This document shows, piece after piece, positions 48,684-61,164 of a stretch of DNA of 64,000 bases. The notes below the pieces were generated by a model. The model ran no database searches, was not told the DNA's origin, and saw only the letters and a program-made list of their open reading frames with translations. Each line of letters starts with the position of its first letter. The first letter of the stretch is position 1. Both the position numbers and the translations under genes were made by a program. This DNA comes from Mucidula mucida. Lineage: Eukaryota; Basidiomycota; Agaricomycetes; Agaricales; Physalacriaceae. The stretch spans positions 186,001 through 250,000 of the forward strand of contig JADNYV010000011.1 in the NCBI GenBank assembly GCA_015501055.1. The letters run 5' to 3'.

Positions 48684-49796
48684 TCACTTTCCAATGAACA
48701 TTGGCTTCCTTTTCTCCCGAAACGCGTCCAAAGCTTCAATACGGTCTTTCGATTGCAGCAATGGCTCGTAGCATCTTCGCTCGTGGTCCAATGCAGACTC
48801 CAAAGGCAGTTCGCAGGACCGAGAGATGGCGAGCTTGGCGGCTCGTAGCGCAAGAGGGGCTGATATACCATCAGGAAGAACATAGATCAGACATTTATAG
48901 CAAACTACTCACCACTGTGCGCCATCTCCTCTGCAAGCTTCAAGGCGCGTTCGAACGCAGTCTGAGACGCGTCGGAAACATAATCGACCAAACCTGACGA
49001 AGGAGGTTGAGGTAATGAATGTCTAGCACCCGGGAAGCAACTTACCCAGTTCTAATGCGTCCAGCGCAGTTAACGAACGCCCAGTAAAGATCAATTCTTT
49101 GGTCTTGGTGACACCGATGAGACGAGGAGCGCGCTGGGTACCGCCGGCCCCAGGAATGATGCCCAGTCGAACTTCTGGGAAGCTTATTTTGGTTACATCG
49201 CGTGCTGTAATCGCATGTCAAGCTTTATCGTAGGATGACCTACTAGAGACGCAACACACCACATATTCGAAAATCACAGGTCAGCGCGAGCTCTAGACCG
49301 CCGCCAAGCGCCGGGCCGTCGATGGCGCATATGGTCGCAAAGGCCAGGTTTTCGATGCGACTGAATACGAGGCGCAGACGGGTGAGAAAGTCGCGCACTT
49401 GCTCGTCGCTCATGGAGCGACGTTCGATGAGGTCAGCGCCGGCACAGAAAGAGCCTGGTGTTGAGGAGTAGAAGATCAGCACCGTGAGGCTATTTTCATG
49501 CATGAGAAACTACGGAGGTTCGGCATGCGAAGAAGGCTCACGACGGTTCTGCTATTGCTTGGTTTAGCGCATCCTCGATGTCCTAGGGAGCGTTCAGTGT
49601 ATGTCGTTGTTCTGCCAAGGGTTGAAGCTACCTGTAACATGGTGGTGCTTATAGCATTCTTCGCCTTGGGTCGATTAAGGGCGACACAGTAAACGCCCTT
49701 CAGATTAGCGACTTTGTGAAAGTACGCTTGCGGAGATTCGACGGAGGGCACTTCAGCCTTCGCATCTGACAGGAGCTGTCGAGTGTCAAAGCCCAT
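48684..49796 (-). CDS. Enoyl-CoA hydratase/isomerase family protein (methylglutaconyl-CoA hydratase AUH-like)
   Basis: Hydrates an enoyl-CoA in beta-oxidation or leucine breakdown. Several exons are joined on the minus strand. Motifs are [18 protein letters not shown] (oxyanion hole), [38 protein letters not shown] (crotonase signature) and [10 protein letters not shown], with a C-terminus [12 protein letters not shown] typical of AUH-type proteins. The ATG at 49796 ([13 protein letters not shown]) is used. The frame stays open upstream with an Arg/Ser-rich, presequence-like stretch but without an ATG, so a further 5' exon encoding a mitochondrial targeting peptide is possible. Confidence 0.85.
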
Positions 49797-50843
49797 TGAT
49801 GCCGATTCCGCCTGTGGGATTAGCGAGATTTGCGACCCCAGCTTGAAGGTGCGGGAAAGCGAGCGCCGAGAAAGGTGTTCAGGAGAAAGAGAAGCGCGAA
49901 ATCATCCGCAAACAAGCTTAAGAACCCCAAAGTTCGGAACCAACATGCGGACGCAGTAGTTTTCGTGGACCATGACTGGTATGGCTCAAGTTTGGTGTCC
50001 AAGCCTTTCGGAATTTGATATCTGATAAGATCAGATAACTTTGCAACTGCCGAAACGTTTATCAGATTGCAGATATCTGATACCGGTAGGCTTAGAAGGG
50101 AATCTTGCCTGTCCTTGGTCTGTAACACGTACTAACAACGCCTCACGCATATGAGTATATCACGCCATAGAGCGTCTTATACAACGCGCCGAAGCCAGAC
50201 ATCTGGACCGGCATCATTTGAACGCCATTTAACGATGATTTCGCCACAAATTGAACTTTGAAGCAAGGCGACTCAGAAGCGATGCAAGGTTCTCCGCTTA
50301 GATGCAAGGCGGCATAATTTGGAAAATTACGACTCCGCAGTGGCGCACTCCTCTCACGCACGGCGCATCATGATCGGCGTCGAGAGAGTCGAGAGTCCGG
50401 GGACACGGAGGACCTTGCGTCGGAATCGGACGGTCCCAAATTCCGAGGACGTGTTACGATGCATTTCGAGGTAATCAACGCACTGTGCCGAGTTTGAACA
50501 CAACATCGCGGGCATGAAGGATGAGTTGAAGGGGCATCTAGAAATCTCCATCCCCTGAAAACTGCTCAGTCCTCAATCAAGGTCGGAGAGTCTAGGGAGA
50601 CAGCGTCATCAGAAGGAGCAGTCGGGACCGCGTGGCGCGAAGGCAGGTGAACCCGGATCTGAATTACTATTAGAGGAGCCGGCAGTCCGTGGGATGATAC
50701 CATACGAGACCAAAAGCTCTTTTAGACGAGTAACGACTCCCCACCAAACCCTCACTAGGAGAAACCTATCTGGCGGTGACACGGCCGACACGAAAGAGAA
50801 GAGCATGAACAAATTAAACCGATCAGGCTCAGGATGGTATATA
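49797..50843. other. Intergenic region
   Basis: About 1 kb between the hydratase start and the GT32 gene 1 stop. Several copies of ATCAGATA/TATCTGAT lie between 50019 and 50085 and form short inverted repeats. No gene is recognised. Confidence 0.4.
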
Positions 50844-52878
50844 TCACCACAAGATCCACTCGCCGTACATATTGGGTCTCTCTCCACGCACATACGCCTC
50901 AAACGTCCGCTTCAACACCGTCGCCCAGCTCATATCTCCAGGTGTACTCGAAGGAAGCGCCGTTCTTGACCCAGGAAACTGGGGTCCGAGATTCGGCCAA
51001 TTCTGTTCTGGGTCTACGACTTTCCACCTGCGCGTGCCCAAAATCAGCATTTGGTCGACTGAGGACAAGAATGATGCACACACCAAGAATTATGGAAATG
51101 ATATATGTATGCGCCTTTGAAAAACCCATTGAAGCCCACTGCCTGTGGCGTCACGCCCCTCGGCGACGGTGCAACAAAGAAATCCGCAAACGACTTGAAA
51201 TAAGGCTGGGGCGGGCGGTCCCTCTGATACCCGTCCCCATTTAACCAAGCAGGATCGAAGAGCGCGTCCGGGATGCGATACAGTAGTCCGTCCAGATGCG
51301 CCTCCTTCAGATACTTACTCACAGTAATCGGATGGAAATCCAATTCGTTCTTCAGCGCCGTGCGCAGAAGGAACGTTCCTAGTGCAGAGCCCTTCCTCAG
51401 ACGCAAAACGGCAGTGTTGTACCTTGTGCGGAAGGACCACCGGTAGGAGAAGGAACCGCGCCATCCCCAGAGCTCTTCCCAGTCACGCAGGAAGAGCATA
51501 TCCACATCCAGGTACACGCCACCGTAACGCTGACAGAGCACGAAGCGCACCATATCAGACATGACGACCGACAAACGGTCGTAATCCTTCGAACCTTTCT
51601 TAGGCTGCGCATCCTCCGAAGTAGAAACAGATTTTCCAAAGGACTTGAACAATGTCTCGACGTTCCGCCAGTCATCTCTAAGCTCCGGAAGGCTGTCAAG
51701 CTGCTCTGTGGTATTCCAGAACTTGAACTGCACGACGCGCTGGAACCGAGGGTGGAGGAAGGGTGCCGACCACGCATTCTTTCGTAGACTCTGAACCATT
51801 TCTATGGGAGCGCTTTCGTGGGGCACTTGAGACGCTGGAACGGGGTTAATCCACATCCAAAGTTGCGGCCGACATGAGTCCTCGGAGTCGCGAAGATGTA
51901 TGCCTGTGTTTTGGGTGAAAAGAAACGAGAGAATACTCATGTACGGTTTGTCGGTGAACTCGCCGGTCCAGTACATATGGAATATGCGAGGATCATCGGG
52001 GTCGCAGGATGTTGATGAGGGTGAGGGGAGTGTGATGGGAGGGAGAGAAATCGGGGAAGGCTCCCACTCCGCTACGGGACTCTTCAGCGTCTCGAACTCC
52101 ACATCAGCGCTTGTGAGGGGTGGTACGCTCGTGGCGGCGAGCGAGCCTTCTTCGACGAAGATGTACTGCCATTCTTTAGGCACTGGTCTTTGGACACGGT
52201 TGTCAGTATCCAGGCCCGCACCAACTCGTAGGACTTCGAGACAGTCGCGTACGTACTGTGATAGACATCAGAATTGATTCGCTCGGTAACAAAACAAGAC
52301 CGACGTGCCATATTCTGCGACATGTCGCAGTAATTCATGAGGACATCGAGATCGGCAATGCTTCCGGGCAATGGGCGAGGTGGGTATGCCACTTGTGGCG
52401 GCGAGCTCTCGACGTTGATATACTTTCGTTTCGGTCCAACGGGGGGCAACGCAGGATTTTGTATCTGTTCAACATTCAGCTCTCTTGGAGCTAGTAAAAA
52501 ATCATTAAGGGGGAAGAAGATTGAGTGAGGCCACATACGAGGATGTCGGGTCGGATAATGCCCGCTGGCAACCTCCCAGTGCCATATCTGGCGCAAATCT
52601 TGACTTCGAAAGACAAGTGTCGGGACCTCTCCAAATAAGGCCTGGTATGCGGCATAAATTCCGAGACAAGCCGTTAAATAGAGGAAGCATAGCAGGCAAT
52701 AACCTTTCCACCTGCCACAGCGCGTGAGCGTCCACTTGTGGAAGCCAGCAAAGTTCAATATTGGAATACGCAGCCTGCCGCGGTGACGACCGGGAACAGG
52801 AAGATAGAGAGAAGTTGTCCATAACACTGGGGTGTTGTGAAATAGCGGCAGGTAGCCGGAGCGCTGTGGGGGGTTCAT
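50844..52878 (-). CDS. Glycosyltransferase family 32 (DXD sugar transferase), tandem copy 1
   Basis: A Golgi type II membrane glycosyltransferase of the Och1/alpha-1,6-mannosyltransferase superfamily. The N-terminus has a cytosolic part and one anchor helix (GYCLLCFLYLTACLGIYAAY). A Pro-rich stem follows, then the catalytic domain: IFHMYWTGEFTDKPYMS, the Leu-rich core VMSDMVRFVLCQRYGG, and the metal-binding DXD in VYLDVDMLFLRD. YNTAVLRLRKGS and GFFKGAYIYHFHNSW come next. The last exon encodes WKVVDPEQNWPNLGP ... MYGEWILW. A second, closely similar gene lies about 1.1 kb upstream in the same direction. Substrate is unknown. Confidence 0.85.
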
Positions 52879-53977
52879 GACAGAGAGGATCCTTCTACAC
52901 GAGGGTGTGTGTTCTCGAGCGAGGATTCGAGTGAGGCTGAGAGGGATATAGCGTAGAACCCCAAAGGTCGTTGTACATGCAATGCGAACAATGCTTCAGC
53001 TACTGTGCACTCGTAGTCACGAAGCAAACAACCAGTCAATCAATAGTCCTCTGAAGCACTGGATCCTGAGCAAGTACACAAACTTTGGCAGGGTCGATGG
53101 CCTTGAATAAAAATCTCATCTGCCCGTCCATCAAGCATCACAGAAGAGGCATATCAGTACGGCGTTTCGAGGCCTACGAACCCCGAGTCCAATCACTCTT
53201 CATCGTACTGAAGCAAATACTGAAGCCTCGTTTGCCATCGGATTTTGATTCTTCAAGTTGGAGGGAGCTTTCCCCGCAATTTTCAGCCCTCGTCAAGTGA
53301 GGTAGACCCGATTGACGTCGAAACAAAGAGGTGAATGGCAACATAAACGGCTAATCAACCGAACTACCAAAGTATCAAAAGTCATTCCCACCCCTGCTGA
53401 AACACTCGGGAAGCGCCGTCTGCATGAGAACCTTACTTGTGTTTAAATGTTTGAAAATGGAGAAGTGGGACGTACTGAAGAGTTCACTCAGTAGTAGTAG
53501 AGGAACAACGCCTTGTGAACATGTTGTTAAAGCTTCAGGAAGTTTAGCCCTTGATGCCCAAAGTACATGGTTGCCGTCCGCCACAGTAGTACCTCCTACT
53601 ATAATCTATATGTAAACGGAAACGTCTTTATCACGTTGGCTGACTACGACTATATTCCATCTGCGAGCATGATGGGTTTGATCAGATAGTGACTACATCC
53701 GATTCTGCGTGGTTATGTGCGACGGATCAGCCGAAACGTGGCGCAAATTTAAAAGTAGGTAGATCTGAATTAGAGTTCCAGCGTGGGTACGTACTTTGCT
53801 GTCAGAGCTGACAGTCCCTGCGATGAAATCACGAGACCAAATGCATTGTGAGACGATTGAGGACGAGACAGAGAAGCAAGAAATTCTAGAATGATTAAAA
53901 AACCGAGCATACCGTAGAATACACCAGATATCGATACATTACACTCTAAGCACTAAGTTATATACTGATACACCAAA
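52879..53977. other. Intergenic region between tandem GT32 genes
   Basis: About 1.1 kb without a supported gene. A 71-codon plus-strand frame (53085-53300) shows no recognisable features. The region likely contains the promoter of copy 1 and the 3' UTR of copy 2. Confidence 0.4.
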
Positions 53978-56008
53978 TCACCACAATATCCACTCGCCAT
54001 ACATATTGGGTCTCTCTCCACGCACATACGCCTCAAACGTCCGCTTCAACACCGTCGCCCAGCTCAAATCCCGAGGCGTCTTCGAAGGAAGCGTCGACCC
54101 TCCCGGTCTTCTTGACCCAGCAAACTGCGGTCCGAGGTTTGGCCAGTTTTGTCCTGGGTCTACGACTTTCCACCTGTGCGTACACGAATCAGCCTTTGGT
54201 CGACTGAGGACAGGAACGATGCACACACCAAGAATTATGGAAATGATACGTGAACGCGCCCTTGAAAAATCCATCGAATCCTAACGCCTGTGGCGTCGCG
54301 CCCCCCGGCGACGGCGCATCAAAGAAATCCGCAAACGACTTGAAATACGGCTGTGGCGGGCGGTCCCTCTGATACCCGTCCCCATTCATCCACGCCGGAT
54401 CGAAAAGAGCGTCCGGGATGCGATACAACAGTCCATCGAGATGCGCCTCCTTCAGATACCTACTCACAGTAATCGGATGGAAGTCCAGCTCATTCTTCGT
54501 CGCCGTGCGCAGGAGAAACGTTCCTAGCGCAGAGCCCTTCCTCAGACGTAATACGGCCGTGTTGTATCGCGTATGGAAGGACCAGCGGTAGGAGAAGGAA
54601 CCGCGCCATCCCCAGAGCTCTTCCCAGTCGCGGAGAAAAAGCATATCCGCGTCCAGATACACGCCGCCATAACGCTGACAGAGCACGAAGCGCACCATAT
54701 CAGACATGACGACCGACAAACGGTCGTAATCCTTCGAACCTTTCTTAGGCTGCGCATCCTCCGAAGTAGCAATAGCTTTGCCAAAGGACTTGAACAACGT
54801 CTCGACGTTCCGCCAGTCATCTCTAAGCTCTGGGAGGCTGTCAAGCTGCTCTGTGGTATTCCAGAACTTGAACTGCACGACGCGCTGGAACCGAGGGTGG
54901 AGGAAGGGCGCCGACCATACGTTCTTTCGTAGGCTCTGGAGCATTTCCATGGGAGCGCTTTCGTGGGGCTCTTGGGATGCTGGAACCGGATTGATCCACA
55001 TCCAGAGTTGTGGCCTGCATGTGTCCTCGGAGCCGTAGTCGTGAAGATGCATGCCTGTATTCTGGGTAAAAAGAAACGAGAGAATACTCATGTACGGTTT
55101 GTCGGTGAACTCGCCGGTCCAGTACATATGGAATATGCGAGGATCATCGGGTTCGCAGGATGAGGGAGAGGGAGACGGGAGTGTTATGGGAGGGAGAGAG
55201 ATTGGGGAAGGCTCCCAATCCGCAATGGGACTCTTCTCAAACTCTACGTGAGAGTTTGTGAGGAGTGGTGCGCTCGAGGCGGTGACCAAGTCTGCTTCGA
55301 CGAAGACGTACTGCCATTCTTTAGGCACTGGTCTCTGCACACGGTTGTCAATATCCAGGCCAGCACCAACTCGTAGGACTTGAGACAGTCGCGTACATAC
55401 TGTAATATATGTCATGAATGAATACTTCAACAATAAAGCAAGACCGACGTGCCATATTCTGCGACACGTCGCAGTAGTTCATGAGGACATCGAGGTCGGC
55501 AATGCTTCCAGGCAATGGGCGAGGTGGGTATGCCACTTGCGGTGGCGAGCTCTCGACATTGAGATATATTCGTTTCGGTCCAACGGGTGGCAAGGCCGGG
55601 TTCTGGGTCAGTTTAACGTCCAGCTTTCTTGGAGCTGATAACGAGTCAACAAGGTTAAAATATCAAATGAGCTCACTCACGAGGATGTCGCGTCGGATAA
55701 TGCCCGCTGGCGACTTCCCACTGCCATATCCGGCGCAAATCTTGACGTCGAAAGACAAGTGTTGGTACCTCTCCGAATAAGGCTTGGTATGCCGCATAGA
55801 TTGCGAGAAAAACAGACAAATAGAGGGAGCATAAGAGCCAATATCCTTTTCGCCTGCCGCAGCGCGTGAGCGTTGACTGGTGGAAGCCAGCAAAGTTCAA
55901 AATTGGAATACGCAGCCGGCCGCGGTGACGACCAGGAACAGGCAGATAGAGAGCAGTTGTCCATGGCACTGGGGCGTAGCGGTATGGCGGCAGATAGCTG
56001 GGTGGCAT
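53978..56008 (-). CDS. Glycosyltransferase family 32, tandem copy 2
   Basis: Paralogue of the gene at 50844-52878, with the same exon layout and domain order. The anchor helix is GYWLLCSLYLSVFLAIYAAY and the DXD is VYLDADMLFLRD, so the metal-binding Asp pair is kept. Near 55382 it lacks one base relative to copy 1 just after a splice acceptor. With the splice pattern used in copy 1 the frame would break. A different donor (GCA C|GTCGGTC, ending at the same acceptor) restores it, so the copy may still be functional with shifted splicing. The last exon differs by a small insertion (SRRPGGSTLP instead of SRTALP). Confidence 0.78.
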
Positions 56009-56567
56009 GGAGCGCTGCGCTGGACAACGGCGGCGGGCGTGCTATATGGGCATCGTGGTCGTCGGCAGAAGAACACGCTTTTATGTATTTGCCGGCAGCG
56101 CGCTCCACGATCAGCCTTGCATCTTGTTGACTTTCTCGCGTTCATCTCATTGAGGTAGATTTAACACAACTTGTATATACATCTAGGCGTGGTTTCGAGG
56201 ATTTACGAGAGTGATCAAGCGGGAACAGTCAACCATGGCCATGACAATACTACCGTTGATGAAGGTCAACGTTGGTCATTCAATAGTCATTGCCCGTTTC
56301 AACAGGATACCAACTGACTGTCTTTAACACCAACTGAATTAGCCCAGTGCGAAACCTGCCTCCAAATAACAACGAAGGAGGAAATGAACACAGGAAAGGA
56401 GCAAGACCGGGAAGAAATGGGAACTCAAACTCACCATCATCGTCGCTACAGAAGGCTAAATGATCAAAGTATATAGCGCAGCCCAACTGGAATGCAGCTG
56501 GGAACGTCAGCGTCGCGTAGACATCATAATATTATGACCCACTGACCACACGAGAATGAGAAGCATC
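56009..56567. other. Intergenic region with duplicated 3' flank
   Basis: From about 56400 the sequence matches 59930-60080 and, inverted, 34503-34620: the 3' flank of the triplicated membrane-protein gene. The rest is unique. No gene is recognised. Confidence 0.45.
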
Positions 56568-57282
56568 TCACTTCCTCTTCATAGCCTTCAACACGCTCTC
56601 CTTCCTAGCCTCCATTGCCATCTTAGCCAGAACCGAGTGGATCTTGGGCGTAACAAGTACCCGCCGAGTACAACAACCCCAAGGCAAACAAGCACAGGTT
56701 GAACAGACAACGGGAGGACACCAAAAGCCAAGGGCTCAAGAATGACAGTAAACGGAACCCGCAGGGGTTCCGAGGTGCGCTCAACAGGCGGGGTAAAAAC
56801 ACCCGAGTGAACAGCTTGTATATGCGCGTACTTGACGCGTTCAAGCAAAGCGCCTGGTGGGTTATAGAGACTAATGGAGAAGTCTGTTGGATACTACATA
56901 TAACTCAATAATCAGATGCAAGGGAGAGGTAAATGTAAACATACACTGGCAGCCCAAGATATCCTTAGCGTAAACCTGACATACGCGTCCCAAGAACCGC
57001 CGGTATCTAGAGATAACCAGAGGTCCCCTGTGTCTCTTCCTTCGACAGTCTCATTTAAGAGTATAATCGACTCTATTTTATTTGCACCCGCACTGAGCTC
57101 GACGGGCAATTGGGCTCGTCTGTTGGATGTTCAGTCAATCTATCACCAGTGTAATTTGATGGCTCGGCATACTGCAACGAAGATACAGCATCCTGTACTC
57201 CAAAGTTGATGATTTCCGTGTTGCAGTAAATGAGAGAGAATTGGCTTAGAAGAATTAATACGAAAGCAAGCCCTTGGACCAT
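56568..57282 (-). CDS. Small type I membrane protein, copy 2 of 3, frameshifted near the C-terminus
   Basis: Same three-exon structure as copies 1 and 3, with signal peptide MVQGLAFVLILLSQFSLIYC and the same luminal domain. Near 56661 one base is missing compared with the other copies (GGCGGGTAC against GGCGCGGTAC), directly after the membrane helix. This replaces the conserved basic tail with an unrelated one that stops at 56588 instead of the aligned stop at 56568. Signal peptide, luminal domain and membrane helix remain open, so the protein could still be made with an altered tail. Confidence 0.65.
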
Positions 57283-57594
57283 GGCGGTAAGAGCCAGCCG
57301 GCGAAATTGAGTTGCCGCCGGCATTACGCTTGACTTCCTACGACCAGCAGCTTGCAAATACTTGAAAGACTCACCGCGCACTACCGTCGCTCATATCGCG
57401 TTCAGGGATCTCCGCATTGGAGAAATCTTGGTTATCTTTCTGCCGCGCTACTGCACGCACGACCGTGACTCTGGAAGGAGCTTGGGTTAGCAGAGTCGGC
57501 TCTGACGCGACGACACATCATCTCAGACTGGACGACAATCACTCGGACTTAAACAACGAATGACATGGGCTTTATAATGCCTCGAAGGAAGACA

Positions 57595-58950
57595 AATGGG
57601 CATCACAATCTACACTATAGACTCTTCCAATGTTTGCAAACTCTGAGGTCTTGATGAAGATAATTACACCTCAACATAACGGGGATTAGTGCTGATTCTG
57701 ACTGAAATGAAAGGACAACTTCACCTTCTTCGCACTTAGGACGTGTCCTGAGATAGTGCTCAGAAGCATTGCGATAGAACTGAATGCACTCACCTTGCCG
57801 TGATCCAGAGACTTGCATCCCAAATCTCGGTGCGCTCTTGATGGTCGCGTCGGTCTATAAAGTCGAGGCAGGATCAAGCGCATCAAAGAAGATCGTCCTC
57901 GTCGTGGAAACAGCGTCGAAATAGAGAAATTCGTGTTTGATGAAGTCGAGTCGGCTTGTGGATACGAAATCGTCCATATTGAGGCTAGGGAGGCGGTCGA
58001 CTTGCGGGATAACGTGTCGTCGGTCGGCTTGTGGCATCGAGAGTCGAAGTCTTGCTGTAGTCGGTCGGCTGGTGGGTTCGAGAGTGTGGCGTAGAGGCAG
58101 TCGGCTTGCGGGAGAGCGTGTCGACGGTTCGGCTTGTGGAATTGAAGGTGCGAGTCGTACTTGAGTATTGGTTGTCAACGGTCGACTTGCAGGAGCTAGA
58201 TGTCGTCAGTCGATTTGCGGTGTTGAGAGTCGGTCGTCTTGCGGGAGTAAAGCTTCATCGGTCGGCTTGTGGAATAGAAGGTCGAAGTCGGTCGTCCGCG
58301 AATCAAAGGTGGGGCGCAGAGACGGTCGGCTTGCGGGATAACGTGTCGTCGGGTCGGCTTGTGGAATCGAAGGCGTGAGTCGAGGTCATGAGCGGTCGGC
58401 TTGCGAGAGAGCGTGTCGTCGGGTCGGCTTGTGGAATCGAAGCCGTGGGTCGAGGTCGTGAGCGGTCGGCTTGCAGGAGTTCGTGTCGTCGGTCGCCTTG
58501 TGGAAGTGAGGTAAATCGTGGCGGGAGCGGTCGACTTGCAGGAGCTGGTCGGTCTGTCTGTGAAGAGGGTGAGTCTGAACATAGCAAGGTTAACTACTGT
58601 GCAATAACATCGAGCAATCTAGCACTCACCGATTGATTGAGGCGCAACAGCGGTCGTCCTGCGTAAGATAGAATGAGGCGTCGTCGTCGTCCGGAGCGGC
58701 TGTGAGAGACTGGATGAGAGATAGTGTGGAAATGGGAGTGGGAGTGTGGAAGAAAGAAAGGATGAGGAATCGTTCGGCTCCACAGCACGTCCTTTTATAC
58801 AGAAGGGGGATGTCAGGGCTGTGCACAATGGACCCACCCAAATTGGGATAGTGGCCCATTGTTCTGACCTATTTTGGCTGGTCAAAGTCAGTGTGTGGCG
58901 CCTCAGGGTCGGGCCGAGGCCAGAAAAGGCAATATCGTCGGCGGCATTGC
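57595..58950 (-). repeat. Repeat element copy C (left arm)
   Basis: A minus-strand full copy with TATA box at 58793-58799, an intact first-intron donor (TCG|GTGAGTG), the repeat exon and the conserved 3' intron. Within the repeat exon the string GGTCGGC recurs at the same point of units starting 58321, 58391 and 58461, an exact 70-base period. It lies directly upstream of membrane-protein copy 2, and homology with copy D runs unbroken from the element into the gene. Confidence 0.78.
58793..58799 (-). promoter_or_regulatory. TATA box of repeat element copy C
   Basis: TATAAAA on the minus strand, followed by GGACGTGCTGTGGAGCC, as in the other copies. Confidence 0.5.
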
Positions 58951-59374
58951 GCTCAGCGCCTATTATGGGTCTATACTTTCCATTGTTGACAATGGAGAGA
59001 AGGAGATGTTGTCGACTTGGCGGCGCTATATTGCCGCAGACTATGTGACAAGTTTGGATCGTGGGGAACTTGAATGAGTCACTGGTCAATGCCACCAACG
59101 GCGTTACTGCCTTTTTGGCCTTCAGCTGACGGACTGTAACTTAGCAGACGGATTCCCTGCTTGCAGAATGCGCATGAAACGGTTGCACTGCCAGACATCC
59201 AGGACAAGCCCATGACTTCGAATCAATTCCTAGTCTTGAGGTTAAAAACCTTCAGTTCCGTAGTCTATATTCTTGAAAGCGCATGGACTCGTACAGTCTC
59301 CATCGTGAACAATGGTCGGCGGCCAATGAGATCTGAGGTTCAAAGACTCGTGCCAACTATTAGGCTTGGCCGGG

Positions 59375-59660
59375 AACATCTGAACTTGGACCGGCCAAAG
59401 GATCAGAACAATGGTGGACTACCCCCACTTGGGTCCTTTGTGCGTGCTCGTGTTGTTGCACAGCCCTGATCCGTTCTTGTATACAAGAGCCCTCAGGCAG
59501 ATATCTACTTACTCTCTTCTTTTCTCCCACTCACACATTCTCCTAGTCCACATTCATCCTCCGACAACGATGACGATCGACACAACACGCCACTCTAGAT
59601 AAGGTCATACGCAGGACGATCAACTGGTGGAAATCGGTTTTCATGGTGCTTCATGTCTAC
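59375..59660 (+). repeat. Repeat element copy F (right arm, truncated)
   Basis: Only the promoter part and first exon remain: GACCGGCCAAAGGATCAGAACAATGG, a degenerate TATACAAG at 59480-59487, and a short pyrimidine-rich stretch. The repeat exon and the 3' intron are missing. It is divergent from copy C across a ~420-base spacer. Confidence 0.55.
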
Positions 59661-60081
59661 AGGGAGGAGCTCGTCATACTCCAAAATGAGCCTTTGTCGG
59701 GTCGAAATAAATGCATTCAGCATCGTAGGCAATGGGGCGGAACCTGCTAAAAAAGGTTAAACGTTGGACGAAGGCGAAGGAAGGAAGTGGTATGCAATCG
59801 AGCTGTATAGACACCAACTGAAGAAGCCCAGTATGGTGCAAAACCTGCTTCCAGATGGCAATACAATGGATGAAGTGTATCAAAATCTTCATAAATGTAC
59901 CCCATTGAGAGGAGCACGACCAGAAAGAAGTGGAGACTCAAACTCACCATCATCATCGCTACAGAAGGCTGAATGATCAAAGTCTATAGCGCAGCCTGAC
60001 TCGAATGCAGCTGCAAACGTCAACGTCGCGTAGACATCATAAGAAATGTGATCCACTGACCACACGGGAACAAGAAGCATC
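59661..60081. other. Intergenic region
   Basis: The part from about 59930 is the duplicated 3' flank of the membrane-protein gene (compare 56430-56567). No other feature is seen. Confidence 0.4.
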
Positions 60082-60795
60082 TTACTTCCTCTTCATAGCC
60101 TTAAACAAAGTCTCCTTTCTAGCTTCCATCGCCATCTTAGCCAGAACCGCGTGCATATTGGGCGTAACGAGTACCGCGCCGAATACAATCACCTCAAGGC
60201 AAACAAGAACAGGCTGAACGGACACCGGGAGGACACCAAGCACCAAGGGCTCAAGAATCACAGTAAAAGTAACACGCATTGGATCCAAGTTGCGGTCAAC
60301 AGGCGGGGTGAATCCACCGGAGTGAACAGCTTGTATATGCGCGTACTTGACGCGTTCAAGCAAAGCGCCTGGTGGGTTATAGAGACTAATGGAGAAGTCT
60401 GTTGGATACTACGTATAGTTCAATAATCAGACGCAAAGGAGGTGGTGAATGAAACATACACTGGCAGCCCAAGATATCCTAAGCGTAAACCTGACATACG
60501 CGTCCCAAGAACCGCCGGTATCTAGAGATAGCCAGAGGTCCCCTGTGTCTCTTCCTTCGACAGTCTCATTCAACAGAATAACCGACTGTATTTCATTTGC
60601 ACCCGCACTGAGCTCGACGGGGAATTGGGCTGGTCTGGTGGACGTCAGTCAATACATCTCACCAGTGTGATATGGAGCGGCATACTCCAAAGAAGATACA
60701 GCATCCTCTACTCCAAAGTTGATGATTTCAGTGTTGCAGTAAATGAGAGAGAATTGGCTTAGAAGAATTAATACGAAAGCAAGCCCTTGGACCAT
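60082..60795 (-). CDS. Small type I membrane protein, copy 3 of 3
   Basis: Three exons with the same splice sites as copy 1 (exon 1 60795-60686, donor GTATGC). It encodes the signal peptide MVQGLAFVLILLSQFSLIYC, the luminal domain with NETVEGRDTGDLWLSLDTGG, the helix VLPVSVQPVLVCLEVIVFG and the basic tail ending MKRK. All junctions stay in frame, so it appears intact. Identity to copy 2 is high over both exons and introns, indicating recent duplication. Confidence 0.7.
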
Positions 60796-61164
60796 GGCGG
60801 TAAGAGCCAGCCGGCGAAATTGAGTTGCCGCCGGCATTACGCTTGACTTCCTACAACCAGCAGCTTGCAAATACTCTGGCAGACTCGACGTGCGCTATCG
60901 TCGCTCATATCTCTGCGACGACACGTTATCTCACTGTCAGACTCGACGACCATGACTCGGACTTGACCAACGAAGTTGGATTCTGCAACGGCGCGAGGGG
61001 AAAAAGAGGCATCACAATCTACACTATAGACTCCTCTAAAGGAGCTTGCGCGCGTTTGCGGTCGGCTATTACACTGACGACAGTGCACTATTTCAGACTA
61101 CGACAATGACTCGGACTTGACTAACAAACATGAATTTTATAACGGCTCGAAGGAAGACAGACAG

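Noticed and set aside
57900..58560. CRISPR-like array
   Set aside because: The units are degenerate and have no unique spacers, the genome is fungal, and no cas genes are present. It is a satellite-like exon of the dispersed element.
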